Source: Sepiola atlantica
Lineage: Eukaryota > Mollusca > Cephalopoda > Sepiida > Sepiolidae
Direction: 5' to 3'
Assembly (NCBI GenBank): GCA_963556195.1
Contig: OY744525.1
Coordinates: 46,314,148-46,378,147 of the forward strand
Length of the DNA stretch: 64,000 nucleotides
Shown: piece after piece, positions 30,900 through 40,705 of the stretch
How the letters are laid out: the number at the start of each line of letters is the position of its first letter
Position numbering within the stretch: the first letter of the stretch is position 1
Translations under genes and position numbers: made by a program
Notes under the pieces: model-generated
The model's database searches: none
What the model was told of the DNA's origin: nothing
The model's input: the letters and a program-made list of their open reading frames with translations, nothing else

Positions 30900-31621
30900 G
30901 TAACTATGTAAAAGGGAGCGATGTTGTCGTTTTGTTTTAGTCACGAAATGAAATAGCAAAAACTTCTGCTTACAACAATGAAAAGGGTTTATTCGAAAAG
31001 GTTATCTATACCGTTTGGTATAGGTGGAAGAAAGATGGACAGCGTCCGAGAGAGGAAGAGGAAAGTAGGAAGTTCTTAGGGCTGCCGGAGGTCTGTCAGC
31101 AAATATCTTCAGGTGAAGATAGTAAGTGCTGTTACATCCAGTGGACAAGGAGGCAGAAGGTGTTTCCTCTTTGCTTGCAGGAATCTCTCTGAGACGATCC
31201 ATCTTGGCTAGTGCCAGGGAACCGTCTGGCGATCGTCTGCAATCTCTTAAGGGTCTGAAGTAGTCCCTTAAGGTACTAATGATATCAACCTTTTGCTCAC
31301 AGGAACACTGATACGTATTACAAAGTAAAGCTCATTTATGGCTGCTACAAATACACTAGTCCAATACTGGCAGTTAAGACAGACGTTCAACCATTCTTGT
31401 TCTCTGTTATGTCATACTTTTTCAATACACTTGTTTCACTAACTTATGTACACTATGGGGATTGATTCTTCGATCCAAGCATATCATCCAGATGGTTGCT
31501 TTTTCACGTACGTAGTTGGAATCTTGTTGCGTAGATAACACATAGCAGCCATTCTTTTCCTCTCCTCTTTGCTCTTATTATTGCCATCTTCTTTTAAATA
31601 AAAGTTGTTGTAAATGTTATT
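30900..31621. other. Gene-free spacer
   Basis: Slightly higher GC than its surroundings at 31050-31260, but no domain in any frame that I recognise. Confidence 0.5.
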
Positions 31622-32407
31622 AATAAAGAGGTACTTTCTTAGATGAGGATCAACACTAAAATCGACTTGGCGTCGGTACTTTCCGGATGTTTACGTAAAC
31701 CAACGGAAAGTACTGACGCCAAGTCGGTTGACCTACCTGTGTCCAAAAAAAAAAAAAAAACGAGGCTGGATTTACATTAACCAACATTTAAAGCAAAAAA
31801 TTGAAGCAAAAATTAAAGCAAAAAAAATCAAATAATACATTTAGTCAAATTTTATGAGAGAAATATTTATTTTTTTAACGAAGAAATAAAAATAAACAGG
31901 TGATAAATTATATTTTTTAAGTGTTTTTTTTTACTGAAAATTATTTTTAGTTTGTAATTAGGTAAAAATGGCGTCATTATAGTTAGGGTTAGGTTTTTTT
32001 TAGGGGGGTTACTGAAAATTATTTATTGTTTCGTTAGAGTTAGGGTTTAGGGTTAGTTTTAGGGTTAGGTATTAAAGTTGGGTTTTTTTTGGGGTGGGGG
32101 GCTGAATACTTTTTTCATTTGCGATGTTTTCCTTCCTGACAAAAGTTAATCACTCCATTGGGAGACGCAACAACCAGTTATAGCTCATGAAAATTCTTTG
32201 TAGTACTTTCGTGTTTCAATCAGTTGACATGTCGTCTGCTTATTCGTTTTAATCAGTTGAAATGTTGACATGTCATCTGTTTATTTTCTCGCAATTTAAT
32301 TGGCTAACCACTTCGGTACTTTCCGGCGGTTTACGTAAACATCCGGAAAGTACCGACGCCAAGTCGATTTTAGTGTGGGTCCTAATCTAAGAAAGTACCA
32401 ATAAAGA
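31622..32407. mobile_element. 770-bp foldback transposon with perfect 8-bp target duplication
   Basis: AATAAAGA flanks both sides (31622-31629 and 32400-32407). Terminal inverted repeats begin GGTACTTTCTTAGAT and extend about 75 bp (through AAAATCGACTTGGCGTC and CCGGATGTTTACGTAAAC) with two mismatches. The inner edge of each arm is itself a hairpin (GGTACTTTCCGG with CGGAAAGTAC). The interior has poly-A, TTAGGGTTAGG-like words (31980-32075) and no coding capacity. An 8-bp target with GG termini could suggest hAT, P or Merlin; undecided. Confidence 0.85.
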
Positions 32408-32844
32408 ACAGCAGAAACTCATTTGGGATTCGACAATCTTTTTAGCATATTTTCTTTTTTACAGTATACATGTATACACACATAATACCCCCAACCTATA
32501 CCCATGTGGGGAGGGAGCAACTCTCTATAAACCCGACAGCTCTCTCCAACGATTCAGTAAAAACAGAAAGATCTGATGAGCTTATTCACCACATATCACT
32601 AACAACTTCCTGTACCTGTGACATAACTTCCTGTACTTGTGTCACTATTACTTGATGTCTAATAGAAAATTCCATATCCTGCTTAATTCTAACCTACGTG
32701 AAAATTTCCGATTCTGACCATATTTTTACACACCTATATCTAAATATTGTTACATATATGCTCCAATTTCAGAAACCTCTGAATCTGCTGTAGTTACTGC
32801 TCTCTTAGGATTCAGGTACTGGTCAATTAATCCTCCCTATATAC
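32408..32844. other. Gene-free spacer
   Basis: No gene recognised. Confidence 0.5.
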
Positions 32845-33139
32845 CAGTGGTTCTCAACTTTTTTTTAGCTCGTGAACCCTTTCATCATGTATCAGAATAA
32901 TATTTCCCCCCTTTTAAATAATGTCTGACTCAAAATATGCATTCATACTAACAATAATTACTAATCATACATGACTTTTCAGTAGCGATGGCCGCTGCAC
33001 ACTGTATTTTTTTGTGGCTCTGGATCCAGTTTGTGTCTGCTAATCTGTGGTGCCAATTTTCCCCCCTCTTGAAACCCTAAAATCCCCACAGGGGAGGGTG
33101 AGGATTCCCCCCACCCCCACTGGTTAAAAACCATTACTG
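32845..33139. mobile_element. hAT-like MITE
   Basis: Begins CAGTGGTTCTCAACTTTTTT and ends CTGGTTAAAAACCATTACTG, the diverged inverse. These ends are characteristic of non-autonomous hAT elements. Flanking TATACCAG/TATACCAT may be the 8-bp target duplication, but it overlaps the TIR base so the boundary is uncertain. Poly-C and poly-T tracts inside. Confidence 0.65.
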
Positions 33140-33146
33140 TATACCA

Positions 33147-33533
33147 TCAAACAGTATTTATTTACCTCCTCTCCAGGAGGTTAGGCACAAGGCCAGTTTT
33201 ATCTTACTCTCACAAGTAAGATGTGACCCAAGGTCGGGTCGGGAAAGTGGGGTTTGAAAAGCCAGCGCTCGAGAAAGTGAGCACTCTGGCCATTAAAAAT
33301 TGCCTGGGCAGCCCCGTCGGCATTCCCTGGTAGGGGCGCCTCAGGCAGTAAGCAATAAACTTACTCCTCCCCAAAGAGGGGAGGCAAAGCCTGGGAGGGT
33401 GGACCTCCTAGAACTGCACAGGACTGACTCATAGACCGGCGTAAATCAAGCCCCGAAGGCCAAGACAATACCAGTTTATGGGGTGTAGTATCCATCGGAA
33501 CAGATACTACACTTTGATCTTAGTCAAAGTAGT
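33147..33533 (-). mobile_element. U2-like-headed SINE, copy 2 (best head)
   Basis: Minus sense: 33523-33498 reads CTAAGATCAAAGTGTAGTAT then CTGTTC, matching the near-universal U2 snRNA segment (positions about 21-45) with one inserted A. Next comes GATACTACAC, which pairs with GTGTAGTATC to make a 10-bp hairpin, then CACCCCATAAACTGGTATTG, the body and the tail CTTGTGCCTAACCTCCTGGA with GGTAAATAAATA. Imperfect TCAAA-containing words at each end may be the target duplication. It sits 15 bp from the hAT-like MITE. Confidence 0.75.
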
Positions 33534-33539
33534 GAAATG

Positions 33540-33905
33540 TTTTGACACTGCACCTTGATCCAACTCCTATAAGCTGATCGTAACATTAATATGAAAGATC
33601 TACTTCTTGTTGCACTTGACAATATGATTAAGAAATCAGTCGTTTATGATCCGAAAAAAAAAAAAATGGTCTACATCTCCTCAAACCGTTGATTTAAAAA
33701 AATGTTTACTAAGTTTGTGTAGAACCTATTTGTCGAGCTTTTTTGCTTTTCCCAAGTGGTGAATGACATAATAAAAAATGTATCGAGCATAGTCGAGGGC
33801 GACCCAAAGGCTCCTTTTTTACTAGCTACTACACTACAGATGTCGGGGAGGGTGTCACTTCTTTTCCTGGATTGCTCCACTTATCTATGATCCTCACCTT
33901 ATAAT
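33540..33905. other. Gene-free spacer
   Basis: No gene or repeat recognised. Confidence 0.5.
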
Positions 33906-34292
33906 GCTGAATGGGATCATAAGGATTTCAAACACCCCAAAATAAGCACCGATCAAAAGGACACTTTTTCATTAACACCGGAATTTTTAACTTTCACTTC
34001 CAATTGAGTTGAATCGTAAATAGAACAATACACACTTTTATAATTTTTAGATGACACATTTTTAATATAAAAAAAGACTTTCTGTAAATAAAACCATATT
34101 TTTAAATAGTGAACCTTTTTTCTTTAATAAAAATCTGTGATCTAAAAGTTATAAAAGTGTGTATTGTTCTGTTTATAATTCAACTCAAGCGGAAGTAAAA
34201 GTTAAAATAAAAAAAACAGTATTACTGCAAAAAGTATCCTTTTAATCGTTGTTTATTTTGGGGTGCTTGAAATCCGTATGATCCGTTGAATA
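33906..34292. mobile_element. 371-bp palindromic MITE
   Basis: Ends GGATCATAAGGATTTCAAAC and the inverse; arms of about 150 bp pair across the element (ACCCCAAAATAAGCA, TTGAGTTGAATCGTAAAT, AGAACAATACACACTTTTAT). The flanks GCTGAATG and GTTGAATA agree at 6 of 8 positions, consistent with a decayed 8-bp target duplication. No coding capacity. Confidence 0.75.
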
Positions 34293-34328
34293 TTTAGGAA
34301 GGAAGTATCAAGTACAATTTTTTGGAGT

Positions 34329-34408
34329 TTTTGGCAAGACTCAACCCAGGATTGAACCTCGAGTCTCCCGGCCCATTAGAGAACATTCTAACCATTATGC
34401 TAACATAC
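34329..34408 (-). pseudogene. tRNA-like pseudogene or SINE head
   Basis: Minus strand GTTAGCATAATGGTTAGAAT (D arm/A box), GGGCCGGGAGACTC and GAGGTTCAATCCTGGGTTG (T arm/B box) resemble tRNA-Asp/Glu. The anticodon arm does not fold cleanly and no matching acceptor stem is seen. Confidence 0.55.
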
Positions 34409-35545
34409 CTAATTTTTCAGCAAGTTCGCAAACAGTTATGCATGGATTCACTTTTACTAGTGTCCACAATTCACCATTATCAATTATGGATGATCACAGC
34501 CTTCTCCATTTTCAAGGCTGTCATCTCTGCAACGAAATGTTTTAAACCACCATTGCAGCTATAAGAGTACCGGTTTCTATTCGTTCTAACACATGGTGAT
34601 TAACTATATAAAAACTAAAAACCTCACTTATAAACGTAACAAGATTTGTTTACATTTAACAATAATACACCAAAAATATGCACGCATGTCATTTTGTATC
34701 AGTAGATAATAATGAAAGATGGATTTGGCTGTATTTGTGGACTAGTATGGAAATATGCTCCAGAGATCTTGTTTCATAAGCACATCACAGGATCTGGTCT
34801 GGGCGATGAGAAATTGCTCATGATATTATCACAGCGACCTGGCCGTGAAAGGAGGGAGCAGGAAGTGGTCTTTCGTGGTGCATCTTTTATATTATGTTAC
34901 CACATAGCTAGATCAACGAATGGTTGAATCAACCAATGGGAGACGGATCCATTATCACGTGATCTATGCTCATGTATAGGAAAAGAAAAACCCAACTCAG
35001 TGTTCGTTCGTTGATAGTTTCTTAAGCAAATGTTATTTCTATTTTGTGAAATGCTGCTTCCTGACAAAGATTGAACTCCTACATGAAATTTGCTTGGATT
35101 TGCTTTATTTTAATAAATTTCGTAAAATATATCTATTCCTGCTCTGATAGTATGTTTTCTGTTATATTAAATATTAAATAGTGTAAAGCAGGTGCAATAA
35201 TGTGGGGTCTGCATACGCCTGGCATCCATAAAAAGAAAATAAAGCTCTCAACTTTATTTTATTTATGACTTAAAAATTATAGAAATATAAAAAAATCATA
35301 GAAATGTTTACAAAAGATTCAAGGCTTGGAGCAAGACACGAACGGTGTACCTGGAAGTGTTACATACTTTACATTTATCAAAAATTATTTTAATAAATGT
35401 CATTGTACTTACATTCCCTCTCACCCAATCAATGCTGAGAAAATTTGTTGTCCCCGTCCCCATTCCAAAATGTAGAAAAGAATAAGTAGAAAAACGGTAA
35501 TAAGGTTTTATGGGATGAGTGTAGTAAGACATGGGATTCCTCATT
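34409..35545. other. Gene-free spacer
   Basis: AT-rich. 71-80 codon frames have no recognisable domain. Confidence 0.5.
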
Positions 35546-35578
35546 CAATGCTGGGCAATGCCGGGTTTTCTTGCTAGT
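35546..35578 (+). mobile_element. Helitron-like 3' terminus
   Basis: GCTGGGCAATGCCGGGTTTT then CTTGCTAGT. The GC word lies about ten bases before CTAGT, as at 1.33, 4.68, 24.4 and 60.8 kb (those on the minus strand). Confidence 0.4.
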
Positions 35579-35619
35579 TAAGTTGTATGCATCCATATTG
35601 ATAAGATATCATAAAATTA

Positions 35620-36680
35620 AGTGTCATGTGTCATATCACAATAATACTGTATCATCTACATTCAATTAAGTTGTAAGTACCTGTTTCACTATTATACCCT
35701 CTGCCTTATATTCAATTAAGTTGTAAGTACCTGTTTCACTATTATACCCTCTGCCTTATATTCAATTAAGTTTTATGTACCTGTGTCACTACCTTGTGTC
35801 ACTATTATACTATCTGTTCTACTTTCAATTAATTTCAGGTGCCTGTGTCACTATTATATCCTCTGTCCTACATTTAATTAAGTTTATTGTAGCTGTGTCA
35901 CTATCTTGTGTCACTATTATACCCTGTCTTACATTCAATCGTTTCATGTACCTGTGTAACTATTATATCCTCTGTCCTACATTCAATTAAGTTTCATGTA
36001 CCTCTGTCACTATCCTGTGTGACTATTATACCTTCAGTCCCACATTAAATTAAGTTTCATGTACCGCTGTCATTATCCCGTGTGACTATTATACCTTCAG
36101 TCCCATATTAAATTAACTTTCATGTACCTGTTTCACTATTATACCCTATGTCCTACATTCAATTAGATTTCATACACCTTTGTCAATATTATACCCCTAT
36201 CACACATTCAATTAGGTTTCATGTACCTTTGTCAATATTATACTCCCCATTTTACATTCAATAAAGTTTCAGGTACCTGTGTCACTATTATGCCCTCTGC
36301 TTATATTACATTGTTTTAGTTAAGTGTGTCATAATTATACCCGCGTCCAACATTAAATTAAGCCTTATGTACCTGTGTCACTATTATATTCTGTTGTCCT
36401 CATTCAATTATATACTATGTACATGTGTCTATTATATCCAGAGTCAATTAAATCTAATGGTAGTATAGTGCTATGGGTACATGTCTTCTATCATTAAATC
36501 AAGTTTTATGTACACATACAATTATGATTGCATGCCATCTATCATTAAATTAAGTTGCATCTACCTTGCCACCATGATACCATTAAATTAGGTTTCATCT
36601 ACCAATAACTTCATGTCTTAAATAAATTCTATTTACCCTTAAAACTATAATATTTTAAATGTAATTTTTAATAAATATTC
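35620..36680. repeat. ~50-bp satellite array, degenerate, about 20 units
   Basis: Units built on TTCAATTAAGTTTCATGTACC, TGTGTCACTATTATACCCTC. The first three units are exact at 50-bp spacing (35661, 35711, 35761); later units diverge and expand to 61-66 bp. Related decayed units (CATTAAATTAAGTGTTTC) continue in patches to 46 kb. Confidence 0.85.
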
Positions 36681-36702
36681 TGCCATGAAATCATGTCTTC
36701 TA

Positions 36703-36885
36703 GAATTTTATTTACCTCCAGGAGATTAGACACAAGATCAGACGTCGTTCTAAAACCAACACACTAGGATTAGCCTGCTCTGGTCCACAAAAAATGCCTG
36801 AGTAGCCCCGTCGGCATTTCCCTGCAGGAGTGCTCCAGGCGATCAGCAATAAACTAACCCCTCAAAGAGCAGGTAAAGCCTATCA
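36703..36885 (-). mobile_element. U2-like-headed SINE, copy 4 (5'-truncated, diverged)
   Basis: Minus sense body GCCGACGGGGCTACTCAGGC and tail CTTGTGTCTAATCTCCTGGA with GGTAAATAAA. Head missing. Inserted in the 50-bp satellite. Confidence 0.65.
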
Positions 36886-37454
36886 CTATACGATGCCTTC
36901 TATATCAAATAAAGTTTAACGTATATATTATCATTTAATTATATACCAACACTTCTATCATACAGTCTCATTTATCATTAAATTAAGTGTTTCTTTACCA
37001 ATAGAACTATAATATCATCACTTCTACCAATAGGCGGTAAAAATAGTAGGGTTAGGGTATTATTTGAATAGTGACGTTCAGCTTAAAACAAGAAGAAGGC
37101 TTTATATATCCATATCACTATATGATGCCTTCTATATGAAATCATTTAATTGTACAGGATGGGCCAAAATAAGGGTCCTATCTTTAAATTTGAATAACTT
37201 GAATTTGAATAACTTCCACAAAATAAAAGTTAAACTCACCAAACTTTATGTGTGTGTAGACTGATCCTTCCAAGATTTTTTGAAATAAACAAAACAAATT
37301 TTAGCCGAAAAATACTTCTTAAAACTTACAAAAACTAAAGTATTGTTTTTTACACTGTTTTGAGTTTTTTAAGCAAAAATAATGTTTTCTAAATGAGGGT
37401 ACGTTCCTTAGGGCTAATACAGCTCATGCTTGCTTCGGAAGGGGTCCTTTACTT

Positions 37455-37486
<32 letters not shown>

Positions 37487-38230
37487 TCAATAAATAAAAA
37501 AGTTATGAATTTTTAAAAATAGGACCCTTATTTTTGCCCACCCTGTATAACCATACTTCTATCATACAGTCTCATTTATCATTAAATTAAGTGTTGCTTT
37601 ACCAATAGAATTATGATATCATCACTTCTACCATTAAAATAAGTTTCATGCAATCCTATCACTACGATATTCTGTATTGTATTGAATATTTATGCTACTA
37701 TGATAAACAGATTATTTGTGCACATCCAATTCATACTGCTAACAGGTGGTGGCAGTGGTTAGACAAGGGTCTTTTAGCATTGTCCTTTGTCTAAGCAGCA
37801 GATCCATAAGGTCAGATTGTATGCTCTCGGCATTGTCTGCCATTGCAAATCTAAGTGTTAATATATTCAGTTTCGCAAATCCAAAATGCTATTATTTGAA
37901 TAGTCACATTCGCCTGAGCATAGGAACGCGGCTTCCATGTCTGAATAGACACAATCTTCTGTTTCAGCTAAGACCTTAATTACCATTGATTTTTCATTCT
38001 AACTCCATTTCAAATTTGACTATTTCAACCATTTTACAAACTGGATCGGGCATTACTAAATATGTCCACCATTGCCAAGAGTAAATATCTGCGTGACAAT
38101 TTCCATGGAGAATACTTACAATAGAAAACCCAAAAATAGATAAGTAAAATAAAGAAAAGTAAGAACCATTAAAAAGATGTGCAAATAGAAAATGAAGGAA
38201 TCAATAATTATATATACTAGCAAATATATG
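36886..38230. repeat. Decayed satellite units; left half of a segmental duplication
   Basis: CTCATTTATCATTAAATTAAG-type units, then 37720-38060 (ACAGGTGGTGGCAGTGGTTA, GGTCTTTTAGCATTGTCC, GTCTAAGCAGCAGATCCATA) closely matches 45815-46150; a more diverged copy is at 44765-44945. A 77-codon frame in this block is conserved between copies only because the DNA is nearly identical. The MITE at 37.155 kb is absent from the 45-kb copy. Confidence 0.75.
37153..37547. mobile_element. TA-target MITE, copy 2 (with an empty site at 45.51 kb)
   Basis: CAGGATGGGCCAAAATAAGG ... CCTTATTTTTGCCCACCCTG, 391 bp between TA dinucleotides; inverted relative to copy 1. It has an expanded A-run near 37460. The paralogous sequence at 45497-45525 reads straight through one TA, confirming boundaries and target duplication. 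Confidence 0.9.
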
Positions 38231-38329
38231 CTCCTTTCGGTCGCATATTTTTGCCAGGCTGCCGCGTCAGAAATGAACGCTCACCCGTAAATTGATGGCG
38301 CTCCAGTCATATATTTTGGGTGGGTAGAC

Positions 38330-39430
38330 ATTGATTTTCTTTGTTTCTATTCAAGAATACTTTTAGTTAAAAACAGTGAAAAAAACAAAAAAAAACATTT
38401 TTTACCCCCCCACATTTTTTTACCCTCCCCATGAATACTAATATTTTCAGTTAAAAAAAAAAAAAAAAAAAAAAAAAATTTGTTTTGAATACCAATATTT
38501 TCAGTTAAAGAAAGAAAAACAAAAAAAAAATTTTTCCCCCCACCCCCAGAAAATTTTTTTTAACCTCCCCCTATGAATACTAATATTTTCAGTTAAAAAA
38601 TGAAAAAAAAAAATTTTTTTTACACCCCCCCCGCCAAAATTTCTTTTACCCTTCCCCATAAATAGTAATATTTTCAGTTAGATAAAAAAAAAATTAAAAT
38701 TACCCCCTCCAAAAATTTTTTTTTACCCTTCCCATGAAAAATTTTTTTAACCCCCTCCCAATTTTTCTTTTACTCTCCTCCATGAATACTAATATTTTCA
38801 ATTAAAAAAAAAAAAGAAAAAATTTTACCCTCCCCCATGAATACTATAGGGTGGGCCAAAATAAGGGTCCTATCTTTAAATTTGAATAACTTGAATTTGA
38901 ATAACTTCCACAAAATAAAAGTTAAACTCACCAAACTTTATGTGTGTGTAGACTGACCCTTCCGAGATTTTTTGAAATAAACAAAACAAATTATAGCCGA
39001 AAAACACTTCTTAAAACTTACAAAAACTAAAGTATTGTTTTTTACACTGTTTTGAGTTTTTTAAGCAAAAATAATGTTTTCTAAATGAGGGTACGTTCCT
39101 TAGGGCTAATACGGCTCATGCTTGCTTCGGAAGGGGTCCTTTACTTATTCTAAAAAATAAAAAAATAAAAAATCAATAAATAACAAAGTTATGAATTTTT
39201 TAAAATAGGACCCTTATTTTTGCCCACCCTGTACTATTTTCAGTTTAAAAAAAAAAAAATTTACCCCCCCAAGAAAATTTTTTTTTTTTTTACCCTTCCC
39301 CATGAATAGTAATATTTTCAGTTAGAAAAATAAAAAATAAAAAAGAAAAAAAGAAAAAAAAAAATTAACTCTCCTTCCCCTAAAATTTCTTTTACCCTCC
39401 CCAATTCATAGTTAAAAAAATTTTTTTTAA
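38330..39430. repeat. ~60-bp tandem repeat of poly-A / CCCTCCCC / GAATACTAATATTTTCAG
   Basis: About ten diverged units each with AATACTAATATTTTCAGTTA, an A-run, then a pyrimidine-rich segment (TTTTACCCTCCCC). Interrupted by MITE copy 3. No genes. Confidence 0.8.
38845..39233. mobile_element. TA-target MITE, copy 3
   Basis: TAGGGTGGGCCAAAATAAGG ... GGACCCTTATTTTTGCCCAC, 385 bp, same orientation as copy 2. The first base has changed from C to T. It lies in the 60-bp tandem repeat, splitting an AATACTA-ATTTTCAG unit, so it is younger than the array. Confidence 0.85.
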
Positions 39431-39704
39431 TTAGGAGGCGCCTCGGTCATATCAAAGAACTCATGTTTAAATATGCTATCAAAGGCGCCTACGTCATATC
39501 AAAGAACCAGTTTTGTTATTCTTCCAAAATGGTTACCCATTTAGTAATGGCCGAGATATTTGTTGCTTAACTTCAATTTACAACAAAATACCTTGTCTTA
39601 TCAACATAATGAATATTTGCATATATTTCCCTCCATTCAAACCCTACCACTATATATATTCCCCAATAATATGACTTTCCCGTCGTTTATCATTTTTAGC
39701 ACAC

Positions 39705-39820
39705 TTTTCATCCGCCTTTGAAAAAGCCCACATCACATCGGACGAAACGTTGAGCTTATGGGTCTTCCACTGTTCCATTTTTAATTTCATCCCGTCGGAT
39801 TGTTTTATCCTTTTATCTAC

Positions 39821-39890
<70 letters not shown>
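39705..39890 (+). mobile_element. 3' end of a family-a-related ribozyme repeat plus (AT)n
   Basis: GGACGAAACGTTGAGCTTAT with a degenerate hairpin (hammerhead-like core at about 39713-39755, box TTGAAAA), then CCCGTCGGATTG...CCTTTTATCTACCC and about 31 AT units (39824-39886). Shares its 3' end with family a at 3.65 kb. Confidence 0.55.
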
Positions 39891-39891
<1 letters not shown>

Positions 39892-39959
39892 CATGTGTGT
39901 GTGTTTGGGGGTACAAAATGCAATCATCATATCATCTGGGAGTATTGCACCACTGACTA

Positions 39960-40385
39960 TTCCTCTAATCACTTGAAGTTTTTAGAATCCGTTGCAATGG
40001 CTTAACTCGAACCTTCTCTCTGTCGGTAGAAGAAGTTTATTTGATTTCTCGACTTGTTTGGAGATATTTTATTTATTTTTTCTGTTCCTTAACTTTTTTC
40101 TCACCCGTTTATTTTCAAGCACTTTTAAACGTATAATTTTACCACTTTCAACCCCCCTGATGATATAATTAAAAACACGTTTAGGGATTGCTACTACTAA
40201 ATGTGTAAATATCTTTGAGACAAAGTTAATTCCAGAGAAGAATACATATGATGGAAAAAATATATAAGTAAAATAAAGAAAACTAACAATTAAATAGATA
40301 TGCAAATCTCTACATTAACACGACCCTCCCATCAAAAATGATGGAACAGAAAATATTAAGCTTCAACAGTGTTTGCACTAATATT
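39960..40385. other. Gene-free interval with a decayed hammerhead-like core
   Basis: At 40157-40190 an exact CTGATGA is followed by a weak hairpin and AAAACACGTTTAGGG, resembling the family d/c pattern with GAA mutated; CCC/GGG could form the outer helix. 40180-40320 shares a TAAGTAAAATAAAGAAAA block with 38.15 and 46.25 kb. Confidence 0.4.
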
Positions 40386-40705
40386 CATATAAAATAACGC
40401 TTCAATCGGTTGAGTTAAAAACAAAACGAAATAAGAAAACGTCTCAAACTGGAAAATTTTAAAAAGGGCGAAAAACCGTATCAATCGGTATAAAAAAGGG
40501 AACAAGAAAGAAAATGTCTCATTATGTAAATAGAGAATTTACTCATATAAAATAACGCTTCAATCGGTTGAATTAAAAAAACGAAATAAGAAAGAAAACC
40601 GGAAAGTTTTAAAAAAGAAGAAAAAACGTATCAATCGGTATAAAAAGAAAAAAGGAACAAGAAAGAAAATGTCTCATTATGTAAATAGAGAATTTATTTC
40701 AAAAT
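40386..40705. repeat. ~158-bp direct duplication
   Basis: ATAAAATAACGCTTCAATCG, GTATCAATCGGTATAAAAA and AATGTCTCATTATGTAAATA occur twice in the same order (40390 and 40550 starts). The copies differ by small indels in the A-rich parts. Confidence 0.85.

Noticed and set aside
33498..33523. A genuine U2 snRNA gene
   Set aside because: Only about 26 bases of U2 are present, without the Sm site or stem-loops, and they are attached to a SINE body.
34329..34408. Functional tRNA-Asp/Glu gene
   Set aside because: A and B boxes look good but the anticodon arm and acceptor stem do not pair.
37746..37979. 77-codon frame conserved at 45.82-46.09 kb
   Set aside because: The whole surrounding DNA is duplicated at equal similarity, so conservation of the frame is not evidence of coding.
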